Shown: positions 51,466 through 64,000, counted from the stretch's first letter. The stretch: 64,000 nt of DNA from Colletotrichum lupini (GCF_023278565.1 NC_064675.1:1860001-1924000), one strand, 5' to 3'. Program-made: numbers and translations. Notes: generated by a model from the letters alone, not told the origin.

Positions 51466-51490
51466 AATTAATTAATTAATTAATTAATTA
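51466..51490 (+). repeat. (AATT)6 tract, probable LINE 3' tail
   Basis: Six units of aatt plus one base directly after the RNase H end of the second LINE, interpreted as its simple-repeat tail. Confidence 0.75.
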
Positions 51491-51794
51491 TTATTAATAT
51501 TATAAATAGCTAACCCCCTAACTCGTAAGCCGTGAGCTTAAAAAGAAAACTTATATTATACGTGCGGTTAATATAGTATTAAGGTAGCTTAAAAAGCTAG
51601 CGAGCTAGTAATAAAGTCGTATAAAATATTAAAATACGAGAGCCGATTTTAATAAATATTTAAAACCGTGAGGCTTTTTAAGATCGTCGTCTTAATAATA
51701 ATCTACTTTTTAATATATAAAATACTAATTACGTACCTAATATTTCTTATTATAATTTTAAAAGCTAAGGATATAATTCGCTTTTTAAATAATT

Positions 51795-52485
51795 GAGATT
51801 TCGCTTAGTGAAAGTTATTATTACTATTGCTATTTTCTTAGTTTAATCCGCGAGCTAGCTAAAGATAGCTACTATCCTTTAACCCCTAATTTTATCTTTT
51901 TAAAGCTAATTATAGGCTTTTTATATAGCTAAGAATCTCCTATTTACGCGTTTAGATTTTAATATCCCTCGTCCGAAGTTAATAAGTAATATAATTAAAT
52001 ATATAGTTATTATATATTATCCGGACTTACGTATTAAAGTAAGAATAGTATTATACGTTATAAATAAAATATCAACCGAGGCCTTATAAGAGTATAAAAA
52101 AATAAAATAACGCCTTATATATTATTAATTATAATAAGTAGCCCGCCGGATTATTTATTATATTAAAAGTAGTATCCGCGCTTATAATTTTAGTAAAATT
52201 AGCTTTATTAAGATTTTTTTATTATAAGATTATAATAAGAGCCTTATTTGCTACTTTAGTATGCGTAATAAAAGTATATAAAACGAGAGATAGCCTATAT
52301 AACTAGAAGCGTACTTATAAAAAACTATATATTAGTATTTATAAGGACGTTAATAATTCGACTTAAGTTAGTAAAGTTTAATAATCGAGTCCCTTACGGC
52401 CCGGAGTTAATAATATAACGAGAAGAAAACGTACTTTTATTAAAATAAGGTTGCTTAACTAGATAAACTACTTAACTACTAGCCC
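51795..52485 (-). repeat. Dispersed repeat family R1, copy 1
   Basis: About 690 bp aligning in the same orientation with 60,205-60,895. Shared landmarks include cgcgagctagYtaaa near the start, a run matching nattagatatatagttat in the middle and agtcccttRcggccYRga near the end. Differences are largely transitions with some small indels. The minus strand is the more readable in both copies, so the family probably encodes a protein on that strand. I cannot name it. Confidence 0.75.
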
Positions 52486-55400
52486 GGTAAATACGCCTTT
52501 TTTTATTCTTAACTTAGGTTTAGCTTAGCTACCGTTTTAAATATACTTATATGCGGTTATAATATTTATAAACTTACTAATTAAGTAGTATAGAACTTAT
52601 TAATAACGCTAGAAACTAAGCTTATAAAATTCGTTATCGGGGCGCCGTTTTAAACTATGGGCTTATAGTAGTTTATATAGACTATCCTACCTTTCACTAT
52701 ACTTTATCGGGCTATATTAATAATATCCCCTATACTAGTCGGATATGCTTTAAAGAGTTTAAATAAGTACTAGCTAGATATTTTATAACCTATTATTAGT
52801 AGTACGTAGCGAGTATTATTAGAGCTATAATACTATTACGATTGTTATTCTTTGCGATATTTCTATTCTTTAGTATAGGTCTTTATTAGTTACTTAGCTA
52901 TAATATAGTATTACCGGCTCTTATTATTATAGTAATAATACTTTATATTATACCTCTTTTATTTTAATATTATGGGGCACTGCTGAGGTAGAAAAGTGTA
53001 CTAATATAGTTTTAATATTATGCCCTATACTTACTAAAGTGAATATCGGAGGGTCTACTTAATACTAAGTACCTACTCTCGGATTAGCGATATTACCTAG
53101 TTTACTAAGTACTATTTACCTAATACTAAAACCTATTTAAAAAAGTATACCTTACAAATATAATAGTAATAAAAAAGAAAAAACTAGAGGGTTATAATAA
53201 TTATTAGGGGTAAGTAACGTTGAGATAGATTACCCGCGCGGGCTTATTAATTTTAAGTATTAAGCTAAGACTAAGTAGGATTTTCGTAACTTTAATATAA
53301 GTAATAAAGCGTAGTTAGGCCCCTTTATTAATTAATCTAGTAAGCTAGGATTAATCTCTAGTTCGAATAAAATACGCATATAAGTAATATTAGTTAATAA
53401 GTAGTACGTAATTTCTAAACGATATATAATATATACTTAGACGGCTACTTATTACCCTAATAGTTACTTAATATATATTATATATTAGCCCTAATAGCTT
53501 TAGTCCACTTCTTAAGTAATAAGCGCTCTACTTCCTAGCGTAGTTAATCAAGTACCTTTTTTATTTTTTTATAAGCTGAGTTATATTTATAAGTTAGTTT
53601 ATAATTATACGCGTCTATTAAAAATAGTTATAGTACGTATAGAGTACCAAAAATAAGAGGAACGGGCTAAGTATAGGTACTATTTAAAATAAGCCGGTCT
53701 ATTATTTTAAAAAAACTAAAACGTAATTAACTAGCTTAACTTATTACTTTTTATAATCTTTTAAAGTTAATAATAAATTTAATAAAAAAGGTCCGGATTA
53801 TATTATTAAAACTATTTTATTAAGAAAGAAATATATCCCGATAATTTAATATAATAAAAAGAATATACTAAACTATTACCTAGCTTCTCGTTAATTATAA
53901 TATAATTCCCCTCTTATTATTTTATATAAGTTTAGATAAGTACGCTATAGAATTAAATTAGGCTATTTTATAAAAATAGCTACTTATACTCTTAAAGGCG
54001 TTTCTATTTTTAATAAGGACGCTACTTATTATTTATGTTTATATTAAGGCTCTTTAGGAGCGACCTCTTTCTTTTTAAAATAGGGGTTATTATTACGATA
54101 TTATATTATATATAGCTATTTTATTATATTTTAAATTACGGTGAGGTCGTATCTAGGTATAGGTTTAAAGTACTTACTAAATTACTATTGTTATAATCGG
54201 GAGATCGCTTGGGTATTATAAGCTAAATAGCCTTTAATAATAAAGATTTCGTAAGTATAAAAGAGGTAATATTAAATAATAAGCCGGCGTCTAACGGCGC
54301 GTTATTTATAAACTGAGGTAAAAGAGAACGTATATTCGGAGACGTACTATTAATAAGTAGTATTTTTTTTATTTAATTTAGTATTTCGGACGGTAGATTT
54401 ACGTAGGCTATTAAAACCTTACGTACCTCTACTCCCTTTATTAAAACGTAATTATACTTAATTACTAGCGGTAATAATCGGTTAGATAATTCCGAGGCTC
54501 TTTTATTAATATAATCCGTTACTCTTTTTTTATCTTATTAGTTACTATTTTAAGAATCCTATTTAAGTAAAGTGTTAAGTTTAAGAGGGTATAAGTTCTT
54601 ATATATAAAGGTATTGCGTTTATTATTAGTCGTATTATTATATATACGTTCGTTTTTAGCTTCGTTGTTATTAAATCCGCTAATAAAAGAGGTATACGGG
54701 TATTTCTCCTCCTTTTTATTATTTTTTTATTTAAATATAGCCCCTTATATAAACTCAATAAAGCTATATAAGCTATAACTCTAGCTAACTTCGAGCGCTA
54801 CGTTACGTAATTTTATAAATAAGGGTAGCTTTTTATATATACTATAGTAAGTAATACTATTTAGAGTATACTTAACGGACTAGTAGTGCTTATAATATTA
54901 ATTAATAAAGAGCTTTTCGATATTTTAACAATTCCTAGCTTAACTTATAATAATTATTTATTATAGTATTAATAAATTCTTCTAAGCTTAGTACTAAGAT
55001 AGGTATAGTATCAAATATTATATACTATTTATTTACTAAAGGCCTAAGGTCTCGAAACTTAGGCTTAACTCGTTTATTTTATTTTTAATTTATTAAGTTA
55101 ATCCTTTTTAATATTAAGGAAGCGGGTATAATAGGGTAATTCGTCTTAAGTATTAATTAATTAAGTAGGGGTTCGGTAAGGTAGTTAGCTAGGTATAAGA
55201 ATAGATAAGATAAAAAGTACGTATATTATTAATACGAGAGGTAAATAAGTATAGTTTATTATCGACTTAGGCCGTAATAAGAGGACTAAGTAAGAAAAGG
55301 GTATAATATTTATTATATAGGTTATAAATTAGGTTTTATATAAATAATAAGAAGTAAGAACCTTAGGTTCGGGATAAAGGCTAAGGCTAGTAATAATTAA

Positions 55401-56913
55401 TAAAATAGACCCCTTATAAATCTAAGTACTAGTATACGCGCTTATTAAGTACTATACCCCGGTTTAATATAAAGCTTTATATACTTAGAAAAGCGCTACT
55501 TAAATAATACTTATTCTCCTAGCTTACCTAAGGAACGATATAGTCCTTTATTTAAATATTATATTCTTTTAACCTTTCTTATTATATCTATATATATTAA
55601 AGAGCGAACGTAGGCTTTTAGTAATTAAGTAGAGTAGTAGCGTTATATAGAGTAAATTATAGTTATTAAAGACCGATTATCTAAATAAGACTCTATTGCG
55701 GTTATATTAATATTACTAATACCCGCTACTCTCTATATTAATAACTTAGTTAACTTATTTAAAATTATGTACTTAATATTATTACTAAATGCTCGTATTA
55801 TTTTCGCTTACGCTTATTAGCTAGTTAATACTAATTCGACCGCTATTTCTCTATTATATATTATTAATAACTAGAACGTGTTTAGTATAGTTTAGTAACT
55901 AAAGAGCGTAAGTTATACTCTTTATTTACCTTTTTATAACCCGTTTAGTAGCCCGAGGATAGCCTACGTAATACTATTCTAACTCTATTATAAAATTTAT
56001 TATAATCCCGTTAATAATACTTATCTATTAGTTAACTACTTATATATAAATATCTACCTAACGTACCTAGACTTTATAAAAGATATAATACGTTTATTAT
56101 ACTATAGAACTAGAATAGTTAAGCTAGGGCCGTAGAGGATTTCAATAAACTTTGAAATTAATAAAATAAGGTAAAACTTCGTTTACTTATTAGTTCTCTT
56201 AAGGCAGTTTATTATTATTTTTTAAAATAGTAATAGAAGTTCTTTTAGTTTTATTAAACATAGAGCTCCCGACGCGGGCCGTCCGCTTTTTAAAAAATAT
56301 AAAATAAAAAAGAATATTAAGAAACCGCTCTTTATAATCGTATTAAATATTAAATATAAAAAGGCTAGAGCCGCTATAAACGATACTTATACTACTTCGG
56401 AGCTCGTAGCTCTACCCTTTAAGTAGCGTATTTAAGTAGATAGATTATTATTTATAGAGCTCTAGGATAGGGAAGTGGCTATTATTATTATTAAGTTACT
56501 AAAAAAGACTAGGTTAAGTAAGAAACCCTTTATAGTTATATAAATCAGATTACTTAGTACTAGGACTAACTCTATGCTAGAATAACTAAATAGAATCGCT
56601 AAGACCTTATTAATTAGCCTTTATATCGTTCGTTACTTATAGCTTTAGGGAATTACTATAACTAAAGTAATTAACTTTTATACTAATAAAAGCCACGGCT
56701 TAATAACGAGTATAATAATTTAGAAAAAAGAAGTATTTTTATTATAGTATTTAAATTATATAAGTTTTACGCTATTTTTAAATTCTACGAGGTAGTTTAT
56801 TTATAAACTTATTTAATAATTAGTAGCTAAATATCGTATTACTTCTAGCTTTTAACGGCTACTTAAGCTTAATAATTCTCTTATATCTTTTTTTAAGCCT
56901 AAATCGCTACGTA
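52486..56913. other. RIP-degraded sequence, no assignable gene
   Basis: No domain recognised. A short tract at about 52,975-53,045 keeps several CA and TG. Two overlapping short frames on opposite strands at 54,519-54,778 look like mutual shadows in AT-rich DNA. At about 55.4-56.6 kb a plus-strand frame is partly readable, with Lys/Arg-rich stretches near 56,290-56,380, but without an identifiable family. Confidence 0.45.
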
Positions 56914-56928
56914 CTATCCTCTTTTATA
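56914..56928. repeat. 15-bp target-site duplication of copy B, left
   Basis: ctatcctcttttata, an exact match to 57,990-58,004. Confidence 0.88.
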
Positions 56929-57989
56929 TAGTAGTTTTTTTTTTAGTTTTATAGGTATAAAAGATCGACCTTAATAAGATTACGTTTTTAAAGGAAATTA
57001 GATAATATAGTATACTTTTTAACTATATAATATACGTAATATATCCTAAGTACGCGCTTAATATAATATAATAATTTTAATATAAAAACCGCTATTTAAT
57101 TTAGGATAGGCAAGCTACCTTATGGTAGCGCTAGTTAGAAAAGTTAATAGTAGAAGTCGGTTATAATTATTAGCTGTAATAGTCGGCCGCTATAGTCGGC
57201 TGCAATAGTTAGAGGCGGCCCTTAACCGCAGAGGTTCTAAACTTTAATAGTAACGTAGAGGTTTCTAAAAAAAGGGCTAAATAGGCTTATATTTACTACT
57301 CTTTAAAGCTCGTAAAGATTCTTTCTATCCTTATCGCTTTTAATATCGCCCAAAGCTACTCTCTATTTAAACTAAACAAATCTACTAAACAAATCTACTA
57401 AACAAACTTATTAATATATAAACCACTACTCTACTCCTAATATATAATTAGTAATTAGTAGGCTAAAGATGCCCGTTAATAAGTCTACCCCTCTCGGGCT
57501 AGGCGCCCTTTTTAGCTAGCTTAATACTATAATTATTGTAGTTAACGTAAGTACGCTTAAGAAGTAGTAAAGTACTTTTTAGCGGTACGGAATTTAGCTA
57601 AGTAATATTATAAGCGCCGTGGATAGCCGGGCTAATATAAATATTAAAATTTAATATATTAATACTAGCTTAGTTATAATAACTATAATAAACGGGCTAG
57701 AGGTATATAGGGTTAGGGTAATAAGCCGGCGCCTTAAACGGCTCTTATAAGACCCCCTAAGTAATAATAATACTTATATAAAAGAATAGATTATATTAGA
57801 CCTAGCTACCTACGCGGGCTAGTACTAAGAGGTCCTATGCGTATTAAAGTAAGTAAAGCTCGCCCTATAAGCGGGCGGTAAAAAGTTAAGAGCTATTTTA
57901 ATTAGTAATTAGGTATAGAGCGTAATATACCTAGTTTTCCCTAATACGTAATATATAATACGGCCCCGGCGGATTACTCCGTCGGGGGG
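56929..57989 (-). mobile_element. 1.07-kb non-LTR-like element, copy B
   Basis: Reverse complement of copy A (35,787-36,859), 1061 bp, with its A-rich 3' end (poly-T on the plus strand at about 56,935-56,944) at the left and its 5' end ccccccgacggag at the right. Flanked by an exact 15-bp duplication unrelated to that of copy A. The part at 57,130-57,420 keeps many CA/TG that are TA in copy A, so B is the better template for reconstructing the family consensus. Non-coding as far as I can see. Confidence 0.85.
57371..57408 (-). repeat. 13-bp tandem triplet in copy B
   Basis: Three units of actaaacaaatct type on the plus strand. The CA in each unit is unmutated here. Confidence 0.85.
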
Positions 57990-58004
57990 CTATCCTCTTT
58001 TATA
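57990..58004. repeat. 15-bp target-site duplication of copy B, right
   Basis: Exact direct repeat of 56,914-56,928. Confidence 0.88.
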
Positions 58005-60204
58005 CTAAGTAACGTTTATATAGTTATTTAGTAATCTTTATCTACTTTAAAGTATCTCTATAATAAGAAGGTTTATTATAACGATATTAAGTTAGTAAAT
58101 ATTACTTATTTACCTTCTTATAGTATTATATTAATAGATTTTGAATTAGTTATAAACGCTAATAAATAGATAATAACGGGATGTATTTTATAGTATATCC
58201 TATTTAACCTTATTACGGAACGGAATTAAGACGTACTAGGGGATATATAAGTACTAAGTATTACTATACTCTTCGTACTAGGACGGTTACCCCTTCTAAA
58301 AAAAATAATAAAAAGTTAGCTTATCCGAGCTATAATAAAATAAAGTAGTAATCCTTAGGGATAGATAATAGTATAGCTTAAAATCGTTAATAAAACTAAA
58401 AAGACGCTAGATCGTAACGACCTTATTAAGGGACTCGTATCTCGTATATTATAGCTAGAGCGGGGTCTACGAATCCGGTTTTAATAATTTATTAACGCGT
58501 TTTAAGTACTACTTAGAGGGTTATTATAATATATATAGCTATTTAATACTTACTAAATTCGAGTTTATTATACTTATTAAGATTCTTCCCCTATAGACAA
58601 AAGAGTAATATAAAATCAAAATTATAAAATAAAAGTAGGTATATTAAAGAGGAAATATCCTAGTTATAAGGCCCCTCTGTCTATTTATTTATAAGACTTA
58701 CTAAAAATACGTCTATTAGCTATTTACCTATTACCTAGGTAAGTTAAAGACTAGCTATCTCTAAGCTTATTTTAACGTCCTTATAATAAAAAACTACGTA
58801 CCTATACTTAACTAAAGCTTTAAGCTTAAAAAGATCGAAATAAAAACGAATATAGTAGTTAATTTAGTAGCTAACTATTTATATAAGTTTATTAGGATTA
58901 GGTAGAACTCCTTTTACTCGTCCTATAGTTTTATTAGCCTAGGACTAAGGGTATAAATACTTTAAAATAACTATTTAAGGGAGTATTAAAGCTATTATAT
59001 TATACTATATACCATTACCGTTCTAGTCTAGGTTTACGTTTTAAAATAATTTTAGTAGTATTCTTAGTATTTCCTGCCCTTTAATACTAAGAGTTTATTA
59101 TAACTACCTCTTTATAAAATAGATCCTTTTTTTTTAAAGACGATAATCTTTTTTATACTTATAATTAAAGAAATTCGGTACTTATTATTATTAAGGTAGG
59201 ACGGATTACTATAGAGCGTAAGGTCGCTTACCCTATAAAAAATATAATTATTTCTCTAAATTCTTTTAAAAAACTTTTCTTAATAAGGCTTTTAGTAATT
59301 ATATCCTAAAAGCTAGTACCTTTATTTACTAAAATAATTCTTAGCTTTTATAGTAATAGCTATATAATTAATAACTACTAGCCCTACCCTCTAGAAAAGT
59401 TCCTAAATAAGTTAGCTTATACTATACCGCTAGTATATAATTTATACTTTTTATTAACCCTATAAAGGGTTTTATAGCCTATCTCTCGTTTAGAAATATC
59501 ATTGTATATATGCGCTTTTTTATAAGTATCTTCGATCTTACTTATTATAGTTTCTCGTTTCTTAATAAGGATATTCTTTTTAATAGTAATATTATAAATA
59601 TAGGGTTTTTATTTAAGAATACTTATATAGTCCGGGATCCTAGTACTATATTAACTAAAAGAAATATTTAAAGCTTTAAGTAACTTATAAATAGCGGTCG
59701 ACCTCTTTAAGATCTTAGCCGTTTATTAAGACCTTACTATTATTAAGTTTAATTTAACCTATTATTAAACTAAGTATTGTTAATTCTTTTATACCTATAG
59801 GCCTAATAAAAGCTACTTTCTTTTTTAACAAAATCTCTAAGTTAAAATAATCGAGTATTACTTAGTTACTAAGGCTAATACTAATATCCCGTAACTCTAT
59901 TCTACTCTTTATATACCTTATTTAATTAACTAACCCCTTTAAGTCTATATTTATAATTCCCGCTACGTTAATAATATTTTATAAGCTCTTTATAATCCCT
60001 TATAGGCCCTATAATAGTAACGTTACCGGAGTTATAATCTGTTCTTAATATAAATAAAAGACTATAAGATCTCTTAGGGTTAATATCCTAAGAAAAACCT
60101 ATATATAAACGACTAATACGCTAATTACGTATCTAGCGTTTTTAGTTATAGTTTTATAAGCTTAAATTATAAGCGCCTTTTTATAAAACCAGGATATTAA
60201 TTAA
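58005..60204. other. RIP-degraded sequence, no assignable gene
   Basis: Plus-strand frames have a few readable segments (for example LRTRTVTPSKKNNKK near 58,275), but no family is recognised. No RNA gene or terminal repeat seen. Confidence 0.45.
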
Positions 60205-60895
60205 TAAAAGCGCTTAACGCTTTTATTATTTTTAGAAGTTTAATATGCGAGCTAGTTAAAAATAGCCGCCGTCCTCTAACTTTTAATTTTATCCTTTTAA
60301 CGCTCCTTATAAAAATTTCAAATAGCTAAAATTTACTTATTAGTATAGTAAGATTTTGCTGTTCCTTATTTAAAGTTAATAAATAATATAATTAGATATA
60401 TAGTTATAATAGCTATTATATATTATCTAAACTTACGTACTATAGCTAGAATAATAATATACGTTATAAACGAAGTATTAATAGAGGCCTCTACGAGAGT
60501 ATTAAAGGATAACTTAACGCCTTGCGCATTATTTATTATATTATATAGCCTCGCTAAGTTATTTTATATATAAAAAGCGGTATTTACGCTTATAATTTTA
60601 ATAAAAATAGCTTTATTAAAATTTCTTTTATTATAGGTATATAATAAGAGCTATATTTACTATTTTAATACGCGTACTAAGAGTATATAAACCTATAAAA
60701 TAGCCTACGTAAGTAAAAGCGTACTTCTAAGAGACTAAATATTATTATTTACGAGGCTATTAATAATTTAATTAAAAGTTTACGAAGCCTAATACTTAAG
60801 TCCCTTGCGGCCTAGATTTAGTAGCATAATAAAAAGAAGACGTATCTTTATTAGGGCATTATTACTTAGCTAAATAAACCGCTTAAAAGTACGAA
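60205..60895 (-). repeat. Dispersed repeat family R1, copy 2
   Basis: Homologous to 51,795-52,485 in the same orientation. On the minus strand between about 60,640 and 60,410 it reads a stop-free stretch including NIINNAQGVKLSFNTLVEAS, followed directly by INTSFITYIIILAIVRKFR. Copy 1 shares the preceding block (NKA..FTKIIS) there. This is the best clue to a coding strand, but I do not recognise the protein. Confidence 0.75.
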
Positions 60896-61719
60896 ACGAG
60901 TCTGTTTATTATCCTAGATCGAACTTTATTTTATAAATACTCTTAATATTACCCTTACTAGGCATAGTACTCTAGACTTTACTCTAAGCTAGAGGTATTT
61001 AGCTACTACCTTTTCCGGGCTAAATAAAATAGTATAAAATAATATATAAAACGAGTATTTAAGAAGTTAGAAATAGATTTAGGTATAATAAAACGCTAGA
61101 TTCTTATATTATAATAAGCTATATAATATTAATATATTCTCAAACTAACCCTAAGTACCAAGCCTATTAATAGCGTATTTAAAAACGGGTTAAGTCGTTA
61201 TAAAGCCTATCTATTTAAAAAACCCCTAAGGCCGCGAAGAGAATAGCGTACTAAATAAGAATACTATTAATATCTCGTCTTATAATAAATAAAGCTAATA
61301 AATATAATATATTTATTTATATTATCGCTAGTTGCGCAAAAGAGGTCTAAAAAAAGAGTACTAAAGGCGAAATATAGTACTCTAGTATTAAGGGTACTAT
61401 TAATAAGAGTATAGTAACTAAGAATAAGTATAATACTAAGCTACTAATTTTAATTATATTATATAAAGAAGTTAAAATTAACTCTTTTTACGTTCGGACT
61501 AGTTATTATAGCTCTAAGAAGTAGGGGGTATTTTATTATTAGCGATTTATAACGGATATCTCTAGTTAGGTTATAGTAGTCCAAATCTTAATAAAAAACG
61601 TTATTAAGAGCGGTATATAATAATAAGTATAAAAAGTCTTTTTATTTATTTATAATAATTATATTAAAGAGGTCTTACTTAATACTTAAAAAAAAGCTTT
61701 TTTTAAAATAGCTAGCTCG
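60896..61719. other. Degraded sequence, no assignable gene
   Basis: Nothing recognised beyond the general RIP pattern. Confidence 0.5.
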
Positions 61720-62160
61720 CGATCTAGCGGAGTTATCATAAGTTATTAGCTAGTTATTTTTTAAATTAATATTACTACTTAAAGTCTTATCGGTCTTAAC
61801 CCTCCGGGGTTCTAATAAGCTACTACTTCTTTATAATTAAATTATTAAAAAAAATATTATTAGCCTTTTTTTAACTTCGATTTATATATTTTTAGTAAAC
61901 CTCGGTAAAAAAATAATTTATTTTTTTAAAGTACGTAACGTATTTAAAAACTATATTAAAATAAAGCGTAGCCTTAATTAATACTTAGAGAGTAATACTA
62001 AAAATTCTTGTTAGCGCCTTTTTAAATATAGCCCCTAAGTTCTATTCCTCGATTTCCTATTTATTAATTATATAACTCTAAGTATTTATATAAGGATAGT
62101 ACTATACATAAGTTCTTATAAAAGCTACTAGCTTATTTTAATATAGTTATAAAACTCGTA
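61720..62160. repeat. Dispersed repeat family R2, copy 1
   Basis: About 440 bp aligning in the same orientation to 63,365-63,790. Shared blocks include cgcgatYtaYcggag near the start, tacgtaacgta in the middle and taagtatttatatagggatagta-like sequence near the end. Differences are mostly transitions. No protein family recognised on either strand. Confidence 0.7.
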
Positions 62161-63364
62161 TACTACGGTTTCGTTATTTACTTACTTAATAATAGGCCTT
62201 AGTAAGTACTAAGCGAAGTTAGTATTATTTTTAAAAGTTTCTAAGCCGAAGTCTTTTTTTATTATATCGATTTCCTTAGCGAAGCCCTTATTAAGTATAC
62301 TATTTACTTATTTAATAACGAGCTTAATATTAGTAAAGTAGGCGCGAGGTAGGGCCTATTTAATAAGAGTAAAGAATTACTAAAAATTATTAAAAGCTTA
62401 TACAACGATAGAGCTAGTATAATAAGTAATAAAAGTACTAAGTATAATAATAAATATTTACATAAAAAGAGTATTAAAATAATTATTAAGAACGTTATAA
62501 AAACGTAGCTTAATATCTATAATAAATAGCGCTAAGGAAGAGGACTCTTGTTAATAAACTTTTATATATTAGCGTTAGCTTATTAAAGCCCTTTTTTTTT
62601 ATTACGTAACTTATTATACCGCGCAATAACTCTTCGTAAATATAATAATAACTTTTTTTTTCTTTTTTTTTAACGCTCTTTAATACTAATTATACCTAGT
62701 TAACATTTTTTTATAACTATTCGCTCCGTAGTAAAGAGGAATCCTTATAGCTTCGTACTTAAAATTAAAACGTACTCATAACTTCTATTCAAAAATATTA
62801 TACGCGCTTAAATATAGTTCTTTAATATAGCGTTTTAGTAAATTATTTCTTATATAATTATATCCTAAGTCGGGGGCTTAGAAGCCTATTCTATTTTATT
62901 ATTTAACCTTTTTAAAAATAATTCTTATTAAACTAGGGTAGCGGGCTATTATTAGCTATTTATATATACAAAGAGGGTTATATATATTTTATTATTAGTA
63001 TTAAGTGCGTATACTATCCTACTTATTATAAATTCCTAAATATCCTTAAATATAGTACCGAATTACTAACCCTAATTCTATTATATATAAAAGTCGATAC
63101 TAGCTATTTTAATATTAAGATTAGCTATCGTAGCCTCGTTTAGTAAAAAGCTAGGAGTTAATAAGAAGCCTTAAGTTATTAAATAATATAAAATGCCTCA
63201 AATATAGCCTTCGTAACTAGCTTATTAATAAAATACTACGGCGTTAATAATAATAAATAACGACGCTTAATAAGAATTCTTTTAGCTATCCGATCCGCTC
63301 TTATTTGAATAGGAATACTTAGGACTAAGGGAATAGCTCCTTTTTAGTATATTAGCCCGCGATT
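62161..63364. other. Degraded sequence between the R2 copies
   Basis: No gene assigned. Several homopolymer T runs at about 62,590-62,670. Confidence 0.5.
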
Positions 63365-63790
63365 TATCGGAGCTATTATATACTATTAACTAATTATTAT
63401 TTATAATAATATAGTTATTTATAATTTTAATAGCTTTTACCCTTTACTATTTTAATCTACTACTATTTTTATTTAGTTAAATAATTAGAGAACTATCCCT
63501 ACTCTTTTTCGAACCTCGATTTATATAATTAGAATAGACCTTAATAAAATACTAATTAACGTCCTTAAAATACGTAACGTAATTAGAAGCTATATTAAAG
63601 TAGGGTATAACCTTAGTTAATATATAAAAAGCGATATTAGTATTCCCCGTTTACGTATTTTTAAATGTATTTCCTAAATTCCGTTTTTTAATTTCTTATT
63701 TAGTAACTATATAGTTTTAAGTATTTATATAGGGATAGTACCGTGCGTATATTTTAATAAACGCTACTTACTAAATTGCGAATATAATTA
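63365..63790. repeat. Dispersed repeat family R2, copy 2
   Basis: Second copy of the block at 61,720-62,160, about 1.64 kb downstream in the same orientation. The spacing could reflect two insertions, a local duplication, or repeats belonging to one larger element that runs past the window end. Confidence 0.7.
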
Positions 63791-64000
63791 GTAATAAATA
63801 AGGAAGCTTATCTTAATATATTAAAATAAGGTCGATAATTTCTTTTTTAATTTCAAAAACTTATTTTATACTATGCTTTTAAAAGTAGTTAGGAATAGCT
63901 TTAGGGTTAAAAACGGGCTCGGTTAGAGGACTAACCGGCTCGGAATATTTAATAAGAATAAACGGGATATATTCGTAATATAGTATAGTTTTATATAGGG
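63791..64000. other. Degraded sequence at window end
   Basis: Nothing recognised; any feature here is cut by the window edge. Confidence 0.5.

Larger units (their letters stand above)
47640..51490 (+). mobile_element. Second RIP-inactivated LINE retrotransposon
   Basis: The plus strand holds reverse transcriptase and RNase H remnants followed by an (AATT)n tail at 51,466-51,490. Its motifs differ from those of the 14.4-19.7 kb LINE, so it is a different family of the same broad Tad-like group. The 5' end is not defined; coding similarity becomes visible at about 47,640, and the endonuclease is missing or unreadable. Several frame changes between blocks show indels as well as point mutation. 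Confidence 0.8.

Noticed and set aside
54519..54778. Two overlapping short frames on opposite strands (79 and 68 codons)
   Set aside because: They are mutual antisense, of low-complexity Leu/Ile/Lys/Tyr composition, with no family and no regulatory signal; chance frames.
1..64000. Search for tRNA, rRNA, telomere arrays and CRISPR-like arrays
   Set aside because: None found; isolated ttaggg words occur, but not in tandem.

Overview
This window looks like a heavily mutated, AT-rich block from the nuclear genome of a filamentous ascomycete fungus. TA dinucleotides are very frequent and CA and TG are rare almost everywhere, while CG is well kept. For example, I count no CA and no TG in 5701-5760, but three CG. 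That pattern fits repeat-induced point mutation (RIP), which favours C-to-T change at CpA, and does not fit plain CpG deamination. Reading frames are broken mostly by TAA and TAG, as expected when CAA, CAG and TGG codons are hit. I see no intact protein gene of normal size, no rRNA or tRNA, and no telomere repeat array.

Layout. 1-13.9 kb: decayed sequence with several long plus-strand frames broken only by TAA/TAG (about 3.3-4.7, 5.65-6.14, 8.1-8.9, 11.5-12.4 and 12.7-13.95 kb), none of which I can name. 13,952-14,371: a 420-bp inverted-repeat (MITE-like) element that has largely escaped mutation. 14.4-19.73 kb: a Tad1-like LINE with gag-like, endonuclease, reverse transcriptase and RNase H remnants and a (TA)11 tail. 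21.47-23.14 kb: the clearest non-transposon sequence, a RIP-killed flavoprotein dehydrogenase of the FAD_binding_2 / 3-ketosteroid dehydrogenase type. 23.2-33.9 kb: mostly unassignable sequence with a 17-G run.

33,901-40,464: a complete but dead Ty1/Copia retrotransposon with two 202-bp LTRs, a 5-bp target duplication, a polypurine tract and a recognisable reverse transcriptase. It is interrupted by a 1.07-kb element (35,787-36,859). A second copy of that element lies in the opposite orientation at 56,929-57,989. Each copy has its own 15-16-bp target duplication and an A-rich 3' end, so it looks like a short family moved by LINE machinery. 45.9-51.49 kb: a low-complexity pair and a second LINE ending in (AATT)n. 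Two more repeat families each occur twice (51.8/60.2 kb and 61.7/63.4 kb).

The elements do not act as one system. The window is a nested graveyard of transposons and at least one duplicated gene, inactivated by RIP. The most useful items for follow-up are the flavoprotein pseudogene, the 1.07-kb element family and the unmutated MITE with its symmetrical 16-bp arrays.
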